Part shown: positions 45,489 to 54,305 of the stretch, piece by piece
Numbering within the stretch: the stretch's first letter is position 1
How the letters are laid out: each line of letters opens with the position of its first letter
NCBI GenBank assembly: GCA_937907705.1
Contig: CALCVP010000001.1
Span: 1 to 64,000 of the forward strand
Direction of reading: 5' to 3'
Length of the DNA: 64,000 nucleotides
From: an uncultured Prevotella sp.
Lineage (GTDB): Bacteria; Bacteroidota; Bacteroidia; Bacteroidales; Bacteroidaceae
The notes under the pieces: generated by a model
The model's database searches: none
The model's input: the letters and a program-made list of their open reading frames with translations, nothing else
Told to the model about the DNA's origin: nothing
Made by a program: the position numbers and the translations under genes

Positions 45489-47267
45489 ATGGCTACACAA
45501 TTACCATATCTTGATGTGCAGAATTTAACCAAATCATTTGGTGCACATGTGTTATTTCAAGACATTTCGTTCAGTGTTGCAGAAGGACAAAGAGTGGGTC
45601 TGGTGGCCCAAAATGGTACAGGCAAGTCGACTTTGATGTCTATACTTACCGGTAAAGAAAGTTGCGACTCTGGCAATATAATCTTTCGGCGTGATTTAAA
45701 GATTGGCTATTTGGAACAATCCCCTCATTTTGAATCTGATGAAACGGTGCTTGATGCATGTTTTAACCATCATGGAGACGATGAGAAAATACTGAAAGCC
45801 AAGCAGATATTGACACAATTGCACATTACAGATCTCTCTCAGAAAATGGGTACTCTTAGTGGCGGTCAACAACGCCGTGTGGCCTTGGCCAATGTTCTTA
45901 TTACAGAGCCAGATTTGTTTTTGATGGATGAGCCTACCAATCATCTCGATTTAGACATGATTGAATGGCTTGAAGGTTTCCTGTCTCGTGGCAACAAGAC
46001 ATTGTTGATGGTAACTCATGACCGTTTTTTCCTGGATAAAGTATGTTCTGTAATACTTGAACTTGACAATAAAACCATTTACACCTATCGTGGCAATTAT
46101 AGCTATTATTTGGAGAAACGTCAGGAACGCATAGATAACACTCGTGCAGAGATAGCTCGTGCGAACAATCTCTATCGTAAAGAATTAGACTGGATGAGGC
46201 GTATGCCTCAAGCTCGTGGGCATAAAGCACGCTATCGTGAAGATGCTTTCTACGAATTGGAGAAAGTAGCGAAGCAGCGCATTGAAGAGCGACAGGTAAG
46301 ATTAAAGTCAAAAAATGTATATATAGGCAGTAAAATATTTGAATGTAAATACATCTCAAAGAGTTTTGGTCCTAATCATGTTATTTTAAAAGACTTTTAT
46401 TACAACTTTGCTCGTTATGAGAAAATGGGCATTGTGGGCAATAATGGAACTGGAAAGTCTACATTTTTAAAGATGTTGTTAGGCATAGAACAGCCAGATT
46501 CAGGCTGTTTTGACATTGGCACAACCGTTAAGTTCGGCTATTTTTCGCAAGAGGGTATGCAGTTTGACGAACAGAAAAAAGTGATTGATGTAATCACCGA
46601 AATAGCCGATTATATAGATTTAGGCGGTGGCAAGCATCTGTCGGCATCCCAGTTTTTGCAGCATTTCCTTTTTACTCCAGAGCAGCAACATAATTATGTG
46701 TATAAATTGAGTGGCGGCGAGAAGCGTAAGTTATATCTATGTACAGTGTTGATGCGTAATCCAAACTTCCTTGTTTTGGACGAGCCGACAAACGATCTTG
46801 ACATTCAAACACTGCAAATCTTTGAAGAATACTTGGCTGATTTTCCTGGTTGCGTAATCATTGTGAGCCATGATCGCTACTTTATGGATAAGGTGGTAGA
46901 CCATTTGTTAGTATTCAAAGGCAATGGAGAGGTGCAAGATTTTCCTGGCAACTATACCCAGTATAGGGAGTGGAGCAATCTTAAAAGCAAGACAGGAGAA
47001 TCTGCTGTAAAGAAAGAAACAAAGCAGAGGGAAAAAACGCCGCAAGAGCATCGCAAGATGACGTATAAAGAAAAACAGGAATTTAACCAGCTTGAAAAAG
47101 ATATGGCTCGTTTGGAAGAGGAGCAGAAGCAACTGGAGACAGCCTTATGTAGTGGTGAACTGTCTGTTGAAGAGTTGACTGAAAAGAGTAAGCGACTTCC
47201 ACAAATAAAGGAAGAACTTGATGCCAAGGAAATGCGATGGCTTGAACTTTCTGAGATTGGAGGCTAA
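45489..47267 (+). CDS. ABC-F family ATPase (translation factor/ribosome protection type)
   Basis: 592 residues with two ABC domains and no membrane part. Domain 1: Walker A AQNGTGKST, signature LSGGQQRRVALA, Walker B LFLMDEPTNHLDL. Domain 2: GNNGTGKST, LSGGEKRKLYL, LVLDEPTNDLDI. The linker between them (about 215-275) is the ribosome-facing arm. A charged coiled-coil tail (about 515-590) follows, as in Uup. Most members act on the ribosome; some give antibiotic resistance. Which type this is cannot be told, although the folded leader recalls regulated resistance ABC-F genes. Confidence 0.92.
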   Translation: MATQLPYLDVQNLTKSFGAHVLFQDISFSVAEGQRVGLVAQNGTGKSTLMSILTGKESCDSGNIIFRRDLKIGYLEQSPHFESDETVLDACFNHHGDDEKILKAKQILTQLHITDLSQKMGTLSGGQQRRVALANVLITEPDLFLMDEPTNHLDLDMIEWLEGFLSRGNKTLLMVTHDRFFLDKVCSVILELDNKTIYTYRGNYSYYLEKRQERIDNTRAEIARANNLYRKELDWMRRMPQARGHKARYREDAFYELEKVAKQRIEERQVRLKSKNVYIGSKIFECKYISKSFGPNHVILKDFYYNFARYEKMGIVGNNGTGKSTFLKMLLGIEQPDSGCFDIGTTVKFGYFSQEGMQFDEQKKVIDVITEIADYIDLGGGKHLSASQFLQHFLFTPEQQHNYVYKLSGGEKRKLYLCTVLMRNPNFLVLDEPTNDLDIQTLQIFEEYLADFPGCVIIVSHDRYFMDKVVDHLLVFKGNGEVQDFPGNYTQYREWSNLKSKTGESAVKKETKQREKTPQEHRKMTYKEKQEFNQLEKDMARLEEEQKQLETALCSGELSVEELTEKSKRLPQIKEELDAKEMRWLELSEIGG

Positions 47268-47360
47268 CTGTTGCTCTTTGTGCATGCAAGTTACCATAAA
47301 AAATAGTTAAATACTACGATAATATTTAACATAACATTTCATAAAGTCAATTATTATTGC

Positions 47361-47368
47361 TACTTTTG
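47361..47368 (+). promoter_or_regulatory. Putative -7 box of rho
   Basis: TACTTTTG followed by CATG, with TTTC 20 nt upstream as a poor -33 box. The leader is about 92 nt. The same TACTTTTGCATG occurs before the AraC-type gene at 54268. Confidence 0.55.
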
Positions 47369-47465
47369 CATGCAAATAATAAGTCAACTATTTGTTTCCC
47401 TATCGTGAAACAAATTCTATCATTTAAAATAATCAATAAATTTCTCACATACATCATAATAGTAT

Positions 47466-49523
47466 ATGTATAGCAAAGATGAACTATTATCTAAGGATAT
47501 AGCTGAACTTGAAAGTATAGCCCAAGAGTTGGGTCTGACTATCAATCCAAGCGAAAATCAAGAAGATATTATTTATTCCATATTGGATAAACAAGCTGAA
47601 GTGGAAAGCAACAAAGCTCCACTTGGAGCCAAGCGCCGTCGCGTAAGAATTGTTAAGAAAGATACTGACAGAGTCTATTCTGTCAATGGAAAAGAAGGCG
47701 AAAATTTTGACTTGAAGAAGAATAAAGTGTCAGCAGAAATACCTTCTCTTTTTAACGATGAACCTGCTCCAGCACCAACCAAAACAAAAAAAACACGTAC
47801 AAAGAAGGCTGATACTGTTGCAGCAGAGGCTACTGATGTGTCAGCAGAACCTACCACGACAAAAACACGCACGCGTAAGAAAAAAGCTGTTGCAGCAGCA
47901 CCGGCGCCTACAGAGTTGCCAAAGGAAGAGACTCCTGTTGAGAATTTGCCTGCACCTGTGGCTGAGCCAGTAGCTGCAACTCTTCCGGCAGCAGAGCCGG
48001 CAGCTACTGTTGAGGCAGACCAGCAACCTGACACTTCAAAGAAAGAAGTAGAAACTGCTGTGCCGGAAGATGGCTTGGTGCCGGAAGAAGCATATACACC
48101 TGCCCACGATAGCAATGAAAACCAGTTGGGACCTTCAGACCTTATAGCCCAATTACAGGCAAAGGTAAATGCGCATAATGAGCGGATGGACGAAAATAGA
48201 GAGCCCGTAGCAGATGCCGTTTGGGAGGGAGACCCAGGGGATGGCACCGACTTTATCCCTGTGGTGGATTTGCCGATAGAAGATCAAACCGCTGTTCCTA
48301 ATTTTGACATGTTTGACAATCCTACTTCTACCCCTGTTAGTGTGCCTCCTGTTAACTATGCAGCTGCTTCTGCTGAGGCGGAGGAAACAGGACAATATGA
48401 TTTCTCGGACATTGTAACAGCTAACGGAGTGTTGGAGGTTATGCCTGATGGTTACGGCTTCTTGCGTTCAAGCGATTACAATTATCTTTCATCACCCGAT
48501 GATATTTATGTGTCTATTGCGCAGATAAAGCGCTATGGCTTGAAAACAGGCGATGTGGTAGAGTGCCATGTTAGACCTCCTCATGACGGCGAGAAGTATT
48601 TCCCGCTTACTACGATAGACAAGATTAACGGCCGTGATCCTATGGAAGTGCGCGACCGTATACCGTTTGATCACCTTACACCGCTTTTTCCTGACGAGAA
48701 ATTCTCTCTTTGCGGCGACCGTGCTACCACTAATCTCAGCACTCGTATTGTAGACCTTTTCTCGCCAATCGGCAAGGGACAGCGTGCGCTGATTGTAGCT
48801 CAGCCAAAGACAGGTAAAACTATCTTGATGAAAGATATAGCCAATGCGATAGCTGCCAATCATCCAGAGGCTTATCTCATGATGCTTCTGATTGACGAGC
48901 GTCCGGAGGAAGTAACAGATATGGCACGTACGGTTAATGCAGAAGTAATAGCATCTACTTTTGATGAACCGGCAGAACGTCATGTAAAAATAGCAGGCAT
49001 CGTACTTGAGAAAGCGAAGCGCATGGTAGAATGTGGTCATGATGTAGTAATATTCTTAGACTCCATTACGCGCTTGGCACGTGCTTATAACACTGTATCT
49101 CCTGCCAGTGGCAAGGTGCTTACCGGTGGTGTTGATGCCAATGCGCTGCAAAAGCCAAAGCGTTTCTTCGGTGCTGCGCGCAATATAGAAGGCGGCGGCT
49201 CTCTTACTATTGTAGCTACGGCATTGATTGATACCGGCAGTAAGATGGATGAAGTCATCTTTGAGGAATTCAAGGGAACAGGCAATATGGAGCTGCAATT
49301 GGATCGCAGCTTGAGCAACAAGCGCATATTCCCGTCAGTAAACCTTGTGGCTTCAAGCACGCGTCGTGATGATTTGCTTCAGGACAAGACTACACTGGAC
49401 CGCATGTGGATACTGCGCAAGTATATATCAGACATGAATCCAATAGAGGCTATGAATACTATTCACGACAGAATGGTGCGTACGCATGACAATGACGAGT
49501 TCCTTGCCACGATGAATTCTTAG
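47466..49523 (+). CDS. rho: Transcription termination factor Rho with long disordered insert
   Basis: A hexameric RNA helicase that ends transcription. At 685 residues it is about 265 longer than E. coli Rho. The N-terminal SAP-like helices (1-50) are followed by a low-complexity insert at about 60-310, rich in Ala, Pro, Glu, Thr and Lys with repeated KKxxTRTKK-like patches. Then come the cold-shock RNA-binding domain ([20 protein letters not shown], about 317-395) and the ATPase with Walker A QPKTGKT near 447, Walker [13 protein letters not shown] and the Q-loop region. Rho proteins of Bacteroidetes carry such disordered inserts; in B. thetaiotaomicron the region has been linked to phase separation. 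All catalytic parts look intact. Confidence 0.96.
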   Translation: MYSKDELLSKDIAELESIAQELGLTINPSENQEDIIYSILDKQAEVESNKAPLGAKRRRVRIVKKDTDRVYSVNGKEGENFDLKKNKVSAEIPSLFNDEPAPAPTKTKKTRTKKADTVAAEATDVSAEPTTTKTRTRKKKAVAAAPAPTELPKEETPVENLPAPVAEPVAATLPAAEPAATVEADQQPDTSKKEVETAVPEDGLVPEEAYTPAHDSNENQLGPSDLIAQLQAKVNAHNERMDENREPVADAVWEGDPGDGTDFIPVVDLPIEDQTAVPNFDMFDNPTSTPVSVPPVNYAAASAEAEETGQYDFSDIVTANGVLEVMPDGYGFLRSSDYNYLSSPDDIYVSIAQIKRYGLKTGDVVECHVRPPHDGEKYFPLTTIDKINGRDPMEVRDRIPFDHLTPLFPDEKFSLCGDRATTNLSTRIVDLFSPIGKGQRALIVAQPKTGKTILMKDIANAIAANHPEAYLMMLLIDERPEEVTDMARTVNAEVIASTFDEPAERHVKIAGIVLEKAKRMVECGHDVVIFLDSITRLARAYNTVSPASGKVLTGGVDANALQKPKRFFGAARNIEGGGSLTIVATALIDTGSKMDEVIFEEFKGTGNMELQLDRSLSNKRIFPSVNLVASSTRRDDLLQDKTTLDRMWILRKYISDMNPIEAMNTIHDRMVRTHDNDEFLATMNS

Positions 49524-49572
49524 TCATGACAGTTTTAATATAATGGTTTTTATGTTATAATAGATAAAGATT

Positions 49573-49611
49573 ACAAGGGTAGACTCATTGAAGGGTTTAC
49601 CCTTGTGCTTT
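49573..49611 (+). terminator. rho terminator
   Basis: A 12-nt stem with one mismatch (ACAAGGGTAGAC 49573-49584 with 49595-49606) followed by GCTTTTTG. Confidence 0.7.
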
Positions 49612-49705
49612 TTGTAGGTGCAATGAGAAGATAGCTTATTGATAGGCATCTACTGAAAAATGAATTGCTATATGATATTAATCAAAGATACTTTTAACGA
49701 TAATT

Positions 49706-50608
49706 ATGATGCTACATGCTCTTTTTCAACACGATATTCATGAGATATTGCGTTTCACGGTCTTTGGCGTATCCATTCGCTACATGCTTGTATTCCTTAT
49801 CAAAGCTACTGTTATATATTTGGTAGTGCGCGTGTTTACAGCACTTGCCAAGCATTTGTTTTACCGCTCTTCTGTCAGAAATGGCAAGCGGGTGCTTGAT
49901 GAGACCAAGGTAGCCTTTATCAGGCAAATGGTGGTAGCTGGCATTTATATCATCGGTATAGCCGCATTCCTGTCTCTCGTGCCTGGTATGGAGAAAATCA
50001 GTAACTCTATATTGGCCAGTGCAGGTATCATGGCCATGGCTGTAGGTTTAGCCTCGCAAGAGGCATTGTCCAACATTGTAGGTGGGCTATTCATCGTTTT
50101 CTCCCATCCATTCAAAGTAGGCGATTTCATCAAGGTAGACGATGGCGATGTGATAGGAACGGTAGTGGAAATAACACTTAGGCATACGATTATCAGGAAT
50201 ATAGAGAACAGGATGATATTGATACCTAATAGCAAAATCAATTCCAGCACAATCATCAACTCTTCTTATGGCGACAGCTCTACCTGCTCGTTTATAGAGA
50301 TAGGTGTATCTTACAACACACAGCTTGATTTTGCCATACAAGTGATGCGGGAAGAGATAATGAAGAGCCCATTGTTGATAGACCATCGTACAGCAGAAGA
50401 AAAATCCAAAGGCATACCGCAAGTAATTATCAAGGTTATCAACCTTGGCGACTCTGCCATTACACTGCGGGCTTGGGCCTGGGCCTCTACCTCAGCTAAT
50501 GCACTCAACATGAAATATGATTTGCTGAAGAGCATCAAAGAGCGTTTTGATGCAGAACATATAGAGATACCTTATCCTTATTATAACCAGATAGTGATGA
50601 AAGGGTAG
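49706..50608 (+). CDS. MscS-type small-conductance mechanosensitive channel
   Basis: 300 residues in the inner membrane. Three helices are visible (about 20-42, 68-88, 92-125); the last is the pore helix with the Ala/Gly pattern (ILASAGIMAMAVGLASQEAL) followed by NIVGGLFIVFSHPFKVGDFI, the family signature. The cytoplasmic vestibule occupies about 130-300. It releases solutes during osmotic downshock. It is a single gene after rho, followed by a very long hairpin. Confidence 0.92.
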   Translation: MMLHALFQHDIHEILRFTVFGVSIRYMLVFLIKATVIYLVVRVFTALAKHLFYRSSVRNGKRVLDETKVAFIRQMVVAGIYIIGIAAFLSLVPGMEKISNSILASAGIMAMAVGLASQEALSNIVGGLFIVFSHPFKVGDFIKVDDGDVIGTVVEITLRHTIIRNIENRMILIPNSKINSSTIINSSYGDSSTCSFIEIGVSYNTQLDFAIQVMREEIMKSPLLIDHRTAEEKSKGIPQVIIKVINLGDSAITLRAWAWASTSANALNMKYDLLKSIKERFDAEHIEIPYPYYNQIVMKG

Positions 50609-50623
50609 GCAAGAAGCTTTGCT

Positions 50624-50723
50624 TTTTTGTCTCACACCGTTCGATACGCGTGTTCATGTTGAACGTTATGAATGCGTGTATCGAACGTTACGAGCACGCG
50701 CATCGAACGATGTGAGACAAAAA
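50624..50723. repeat. Long inverted repeat built from CGTTCGATACGCGTGTTC-like units
   Basis: The arms 50624-50654 and 50692-50723 pair over about 30 nt with three mismatches. Three copies of an 18-nt unit are visible, one forward (from 50638) and two reversed (ending near 50686 and 50709). A T-run at each end could make it a bidirectional terminator, but the repeated unit suggests a dispersed element. Confidence 0.65.
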
Positions 50724-50752
50724 CTCAATGGAATACAGACTTGTTCTGGGTG

Positions 50753-50790
50753 TATCCGCAATACTTATTGATAGTATTGCGGATATTTTG
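50753..50790 (+). terminator. Second hairpin after the MscS gene
   Basis: A perfect 13-bp stem TATCCGCAATACT/AGTATTGCGGATA with a 7-nt loop and a T-rich tail. Confidence 0.65.
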
Positions 50791-50969
50791 TTTGCGTTTT
50801 AGGTTTTGTTATCTTTATTTTACTTCGTGTAAAGTTAGCGCGAGTTAAATGTTTACTTATGTAAAATACATGTGAGTATGAGTTGTAATGCGTTAAAATA
50901 TGTAATATAATACGGCTGTTCACACAGGATAACTGACAATCACGAGAAAAAACTGAGACTCACATACTG

Positions 50970-50993
50970 TTACCACCATTGGTGTTAACTTTG
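50970..50993 (+). promoter_or_regulatory. Putative promoter with overlapping palindrome, lipoprotein operon
   Basis: TAACTTTG (50986-50993) followed by CA is the -7 box; no -33 TTTG is present. The palindrome TTACCACC-ATT-GGTGTTAA (50970-50988, one mismatch) overlaps it, so a repressor or activator site is likely. The leader would be about 120 nt. Confidence 0.5.
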
Positions 50994-51118
50994 CAATTGT
51001 TCAATCAGTAGGCGCAGATTGAATGGAGCTATATGGCCTTCTGTCTGCATAGTGTATAAATGAAAGTAGTGTGAAGTAGAAGTTTATCTATTATGTATTA
51101 TAACAAAAACAAATAACT

Positions 51119-52783
51119 ATGAAGAGAAGAAATTCATTAACCAATTTGGTAGACCAGGCAGCTGCAACGGTAATGGCATTGGGATTAATCGCAACAGTGT
51201 CTGCCTGTAGTGATAATGACACTGACGAGAATACTCCGAATTCTGGAAATGTGCCATTGTCTACTGTCCAGGTAGCTCCTCTTAATCCTTATTTGGCAAA
51301 GGGCTATTATAGCATTACCCATTTTAACTCGGCTCAGACAGATGCCTTTCCTTATGCAGTAAAGGATGGTGTCTATACGGTTAATCCGGCAGATTATCCT
51401 TCCACTTGGAGCGGTCCGGTCAATCTGATGACCCTATCGTCTACCTCAGACGACTATATGTGGGGCATGAGTTCAGACAGAGTGTCTTATATCCGTGTGG
51501 CTGACGGCAAGTTTGAGCGTGTGGCTGAGGCTGCCTTGCCTGGAGTAACCATGCGCACGAAAGAGCAGTTGGAGCAACTGTCGGCTGATTATGCTTCGGT
51601 AGATGAGCTTACCCGCACTGCTACCGGCATATTGGGGCAGCAGCCTCAGATGTCAATGGCCAACGGTAACTATGTTTTCTGCGACAAAGACAATTATGTT
51701 TACTCTAATGCAGGCCGAAAGATGGTGCGCTATCGCTTGGCCAACGCATCAAAACCGGAAGAAGGTATAGTGATGGATAGCCAGATAGACCTGTCTGCCC
51801 ACATATTTAACTCTTATACATTGGTGGGAGCCACCATGACTTTTGACGGGCACGTTATAGTTGCTGCACAGCGCGGCTTGCTGTTGTTGGACCGTGGCTT
51901 GACTACAATAGAGGATTCTTATCCGTTACCGGCAGGGCAGATACTTACCAATTCTGTTACCGTAGACGAGAATGCCGTATACGTGGCAAGCAACAGTACT
52001 GAAGCTAATGGCAAAGGCTTGATACAGAAGATAATATGTAAAGGAGGCAAGTTCTCAACCAACACAGAAGATGGAGCATGGCAAGCACAGTACGATGGTG
52101 GTCCGGCAGCACCTTGCATCAAGTTAGGCTTTGGTACAGGTTCAACCCCAACTTTGATGGGTTTCGGTAGTGACGAAGACAAGTTGGTGGTGATTACAGA
52201 TGGTGCCAAGCGCATGAAGTTGGCTGCTTTCTGGCGTGATGAGATACCGGCAGACGCAAAAGAAATAGAGAAAGGCAACCCAAGATTGGCAGGCTTGTTT
52301 AATGTTACTTGTGGCTTGCCTGTATCTACAGAGTGGGTGCAGTCTGAACAATCTGTTGTGGCAGGAGGTTATGATGCTTTTGTGGTGAACAATATCAATG
52401 TGAATGCCCAAAAGACAATCGACAAGATTATAGGTGTGCTGGCTATTGGTCCATTGTTGGCAGGACCTCATGGAGTGGAGAGCGTGCGCTGGAACACCAA
52501 AGAAAACAAGTGGAAAGCACATTGGAGTAGGGCTGATGTCAGCTCCGTTAGCATGATACCAGCCGTAAGCACAGCTTCAGACATGGTGTTTGTCAACGGC
52601 TGGTACGACAACAGTGGTTGGGAGATTACAGGTCTTGACTGGCAAACAGGAAAGACACGCCACCAGGTTAAGTTGGGCAAGAGCAACAGAGGCAACGGAG
52701 CGTATGCCATCTTGCAATATTTCCCAAATGGAGATTTGTTGTTTAATTCTGTGGCAGGACCTTTCCGCGCCGCATTAAAATAG
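51119..52783 (+). CDS. Lipoprotein with beta-propeller-like repeats, function unknown
   Basis: 554 residues with a lipoprotein signal (Cys30 in ATVSACSDND). The mature part has repeating strand patterns (NYVFCDKDNYVYSNAGRKMV; DGHVIVAAQRGLLLLDRG; ENAVYVASNST; DKLVVITDG) like a six- or seven-bladed propeller of the SMP-30/PQQ type, without a clear catalytic motif. A loose likeness to DUF4374 proteins of metal or haem uptake loci is possible. It is followed after 8 nt by another lipoprotein gene, and then by a membrane-bound AraC-type regulator. Function is not known to me. Confidence 0.75.
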   Translation: MKRRNSLTNLVDQAAATVMALGLIATVSACSDNDTDENTPNSGNVPLSTVQVAPLNPYLAKGYYSITHFNSAQTDAFPYAVKDGVYTVNPADYPSTWSGPVNLMTLSSTSDDYMWGMSSDRVSYIRVADGKFERVAEAALPGVTMRTKEQLEQLSADYASVDELTRTATGILGQQPQMSMANGNYVFCDKDNYVYSNAGRKMVRYRLANASKPEEGIVMDSQIDLSAHIFNSYTLVGATMTFDGHVIVAAQRGLLLLDRGLTTIEDSYPLPAGQILTNSVTVDENAVYVASNSTEANGKGLIQKIICKGGKFSTNTEDGAWQAQYDGGPAAPCIKLGFGTGSTPTLMGFGSDEDKLVVITDGAKRMKLAAFWRDEIPADAKEIEKGNPRLAGLFNVTCGLPVSTEWVQSEQSVVAGGYDAFVVNNINVNAQKTIDKIIGVLAIGPLLAGPHGVESVRWNTKENKWKAHWSRADVSSVSMIPAVSTASDMVFVNGWYDNSGWEITGLDWQTGKTRHQVKLGKSNRGNGAYAILQYFPNGDLLFNSVAGPFRAALK

Positions 52784-52791
52784 TAGTTAAT

Positions 52792-54102
52792 ATGAAAAGT
52801 ATTATAGGAATGAAAAATATTATAGAGTTGGCATTTATATGCCTGACAATGTGTGTTACAGCTTGTACAATGCTGAGTTGTAGCGATGACGATAGCCAAC
52901 AGCCGGAGGAGCCCGGCACTTATCCCACAGCGCTGTGGAGCAAGACGATGAAAGGAAATGGTGAGGAGTTAGGGGCTTATCCTGATTTATATAGCAACTA
53001 TTGGGAGTATACCTACCGCCAAGATGAGAATGCCGATAAGATAATCTGCTTTAAAGGTCAATATCCTCATTGTCGTTATATGAGCTTCTCTATCTATAAT
53101 GATGAGACAGGTACAGCCATAAAAGGTATCGATGATGTGAATATACAGCCGGATAAAGGTTCGCAAAACCCGTTTGAGAAAACGATAACAGGGCTGCATT
53201 ACTTCACGGTATATGTAGTTTCGAGCGATGTAAGCCAGGCAACACTCGATAAATTGGGCACAGAGAACATTGTAAAGGTAGATGCTAACGTAAAGAAAGT
53301 TATGGTATGCCTGCGCCAATACTTAGGTACTAAAGCTGATGGGCAGACATTGGACGAGTATGGTGGTGTTGACTTGCCACAGATTTCAGCCTTGGATGCA
53401 CAGACACTGAAGCATGTAACTCCTCCTGCCCATGTAGAATCTAATGTGTATAAGATTACTTCTCAGGTGTTTCAGCAGCGGTCTGACGAGTTCAAAAATG
53501 TACCGTTCTTCTTGGCTCCAGCCAGTAGGTATTATCCAAATAAGAACACAGACTATCTGTATGCACGCACACACTTGCGTACCGACTCAGTGTTGACCTT
53601 CAGCTTTATACCCGTTACGGCTCCTGCCAAGCCCGAAGAGTATGCTGCTGCCCCTGCTCGCTATTGGTCTATCTGCTTGGGTTCAGGTGCGGACACACGC
53701 TCTTATTATTCCATCTGCGATCGTGATGCACGGTTTAGTGCTGGCAAAAAGTCAGACTTCGTTGTCTGTTTGAAGAATAATCCACGTCTGGCAGAGATAC
53801 AAGCTAAGGTTAACAGCCTGAACGCTCAAGGGGGTAGGGTAAACCTAATCGTGTGGGATAGCGAGAAAAAGAACATTGACGGTAAACCAATAGGCGAGAT
53901 TATTGTCATTATGTATCGCAACATCTTGCCCAATAAAGATTTTGAATATTCCATTAGCAGAATGAAAGCTACTGCCTACAAAGACGCTACGGGCGAGCCA
54001 ATAGACCATGTTACAGAACCTGAAAAGCAGTTGGCACATTTAGCTTTGGGAGATTACGGGCCTTACGGCACAAAAATTAGTACTACAGACTATTTAAAAT
54101 AG
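52792..54102 (+). CDS. Predicted lipoprotein of unknown function
   Basis: 436 residues. A hydrophobic signal ends in two possible lipoprotein cysteines, Cys25 (VTAC) and Cys30 (MLSC), the second more likely because SDDDSQQPEEP follows. A start at Met7 is also possible. The mature part has paired motifs, KGQYPHCRYMSFSIYNDETG and ARYWSICLGSGADTRSYYSI, that look like duplicated beta-domains as in DUF1214/DUF1254-type proteins. No enzyme motif is clear. It is encoded 8 nt after the propeller lipoprotein, so the two probably work together at the cell surface or in the periplasm. Confidence 0.7.
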   Translation: MKSIIGMKNIIELAFICLTMCVTACTMLSCSDDDSQQPEEPGTYPTALWSKTMKGNGEELGAYPDLYSNYWEYTYRQDENADKIICFKGQYPHCRYMSFSIYNDETGTAIKGIDDVNIQPDKGSQNPFEKTITGLHYFTVYVVSSDVSQATLDKLGTENIVKVDANVKKVMVCLRQYLGTKADGQTLDEYGGVDLPQISALDAQTLKHVTPPAHVESNVYKITSQVFQQRSDEFKNVPFFLAPASRYYPNKNTDYLYARTHLRTDSVLTFSFIPVTAPAKPEEYAAAPARYWSICLGSGADTRSYYSICDRDARFSAGKKSDFVVCLKNNPRLAEIQAKVNSLNAQGGRVNLIVWDSEKKNIDGKPIGEIIVIMYRNILPNKDFEYSISRMKATAYKDATGEPIDHVTEPEKQLAHLALGDYGPYGTKISTTDYLK

Positions 54103-54123
54103 AAGTTTAAATTGTTTTATGGA

Positions 54124-54157
54124 AAGCCATTCCGTGTGAACGGAGTGGCTTTTTTTT
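54124..54157 (+). terminator. Terminator of the lipoprotein operon
   Basis: A 12-nt stem (AAGCCATTCCGT with ACGGAGTGGCTT, one G-U) followed by eight Ts. Confidence 0.85.
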
Positions 54158-54267
54158 CGGTGATGGAATGATGCAAGCAAACTTATATCAGTATTTGCAG
54201 AAGTTGCGATGGGGCAATGTTACTTAAAATATAATCTTAAAAGTATGATATGTAAAAATACTTTTAT

Positions 54268-54275
54268 TACTTTTG
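54268..54275 (+). promoter_or_regulatory. Putative -7 box of the AraC-type regulator gene
   Basis: TACTTTTG followed by CATG, identical over 12 nt to the rho -7 region. No -33 TTTG. The leader is about 25 nt. Confidence 0.5.
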
Positions 54276-54305
54276 CATGTAGATTACTGAAAAAAGAAGA
54301 AAGAC

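Larger units (their letters stand above)
50609..51118. other. Gap between the MscS gene and the lipoprotein operon
   Basis: It holds two large hairpins (50624-50723 and 50753-50785) and the likely promoter and operator of the next operon (50970-50993). Nothing in it looks coding. Confidence 0.45.

Noticed and set aside
47675..48247. A 190-codon open frame on the - strand opposite rho
   Set aside because: It is a mirror of the low-complexity, codon-biased Rho insert; its Ala/Ser/Val-rich product has no family features and no promoter.
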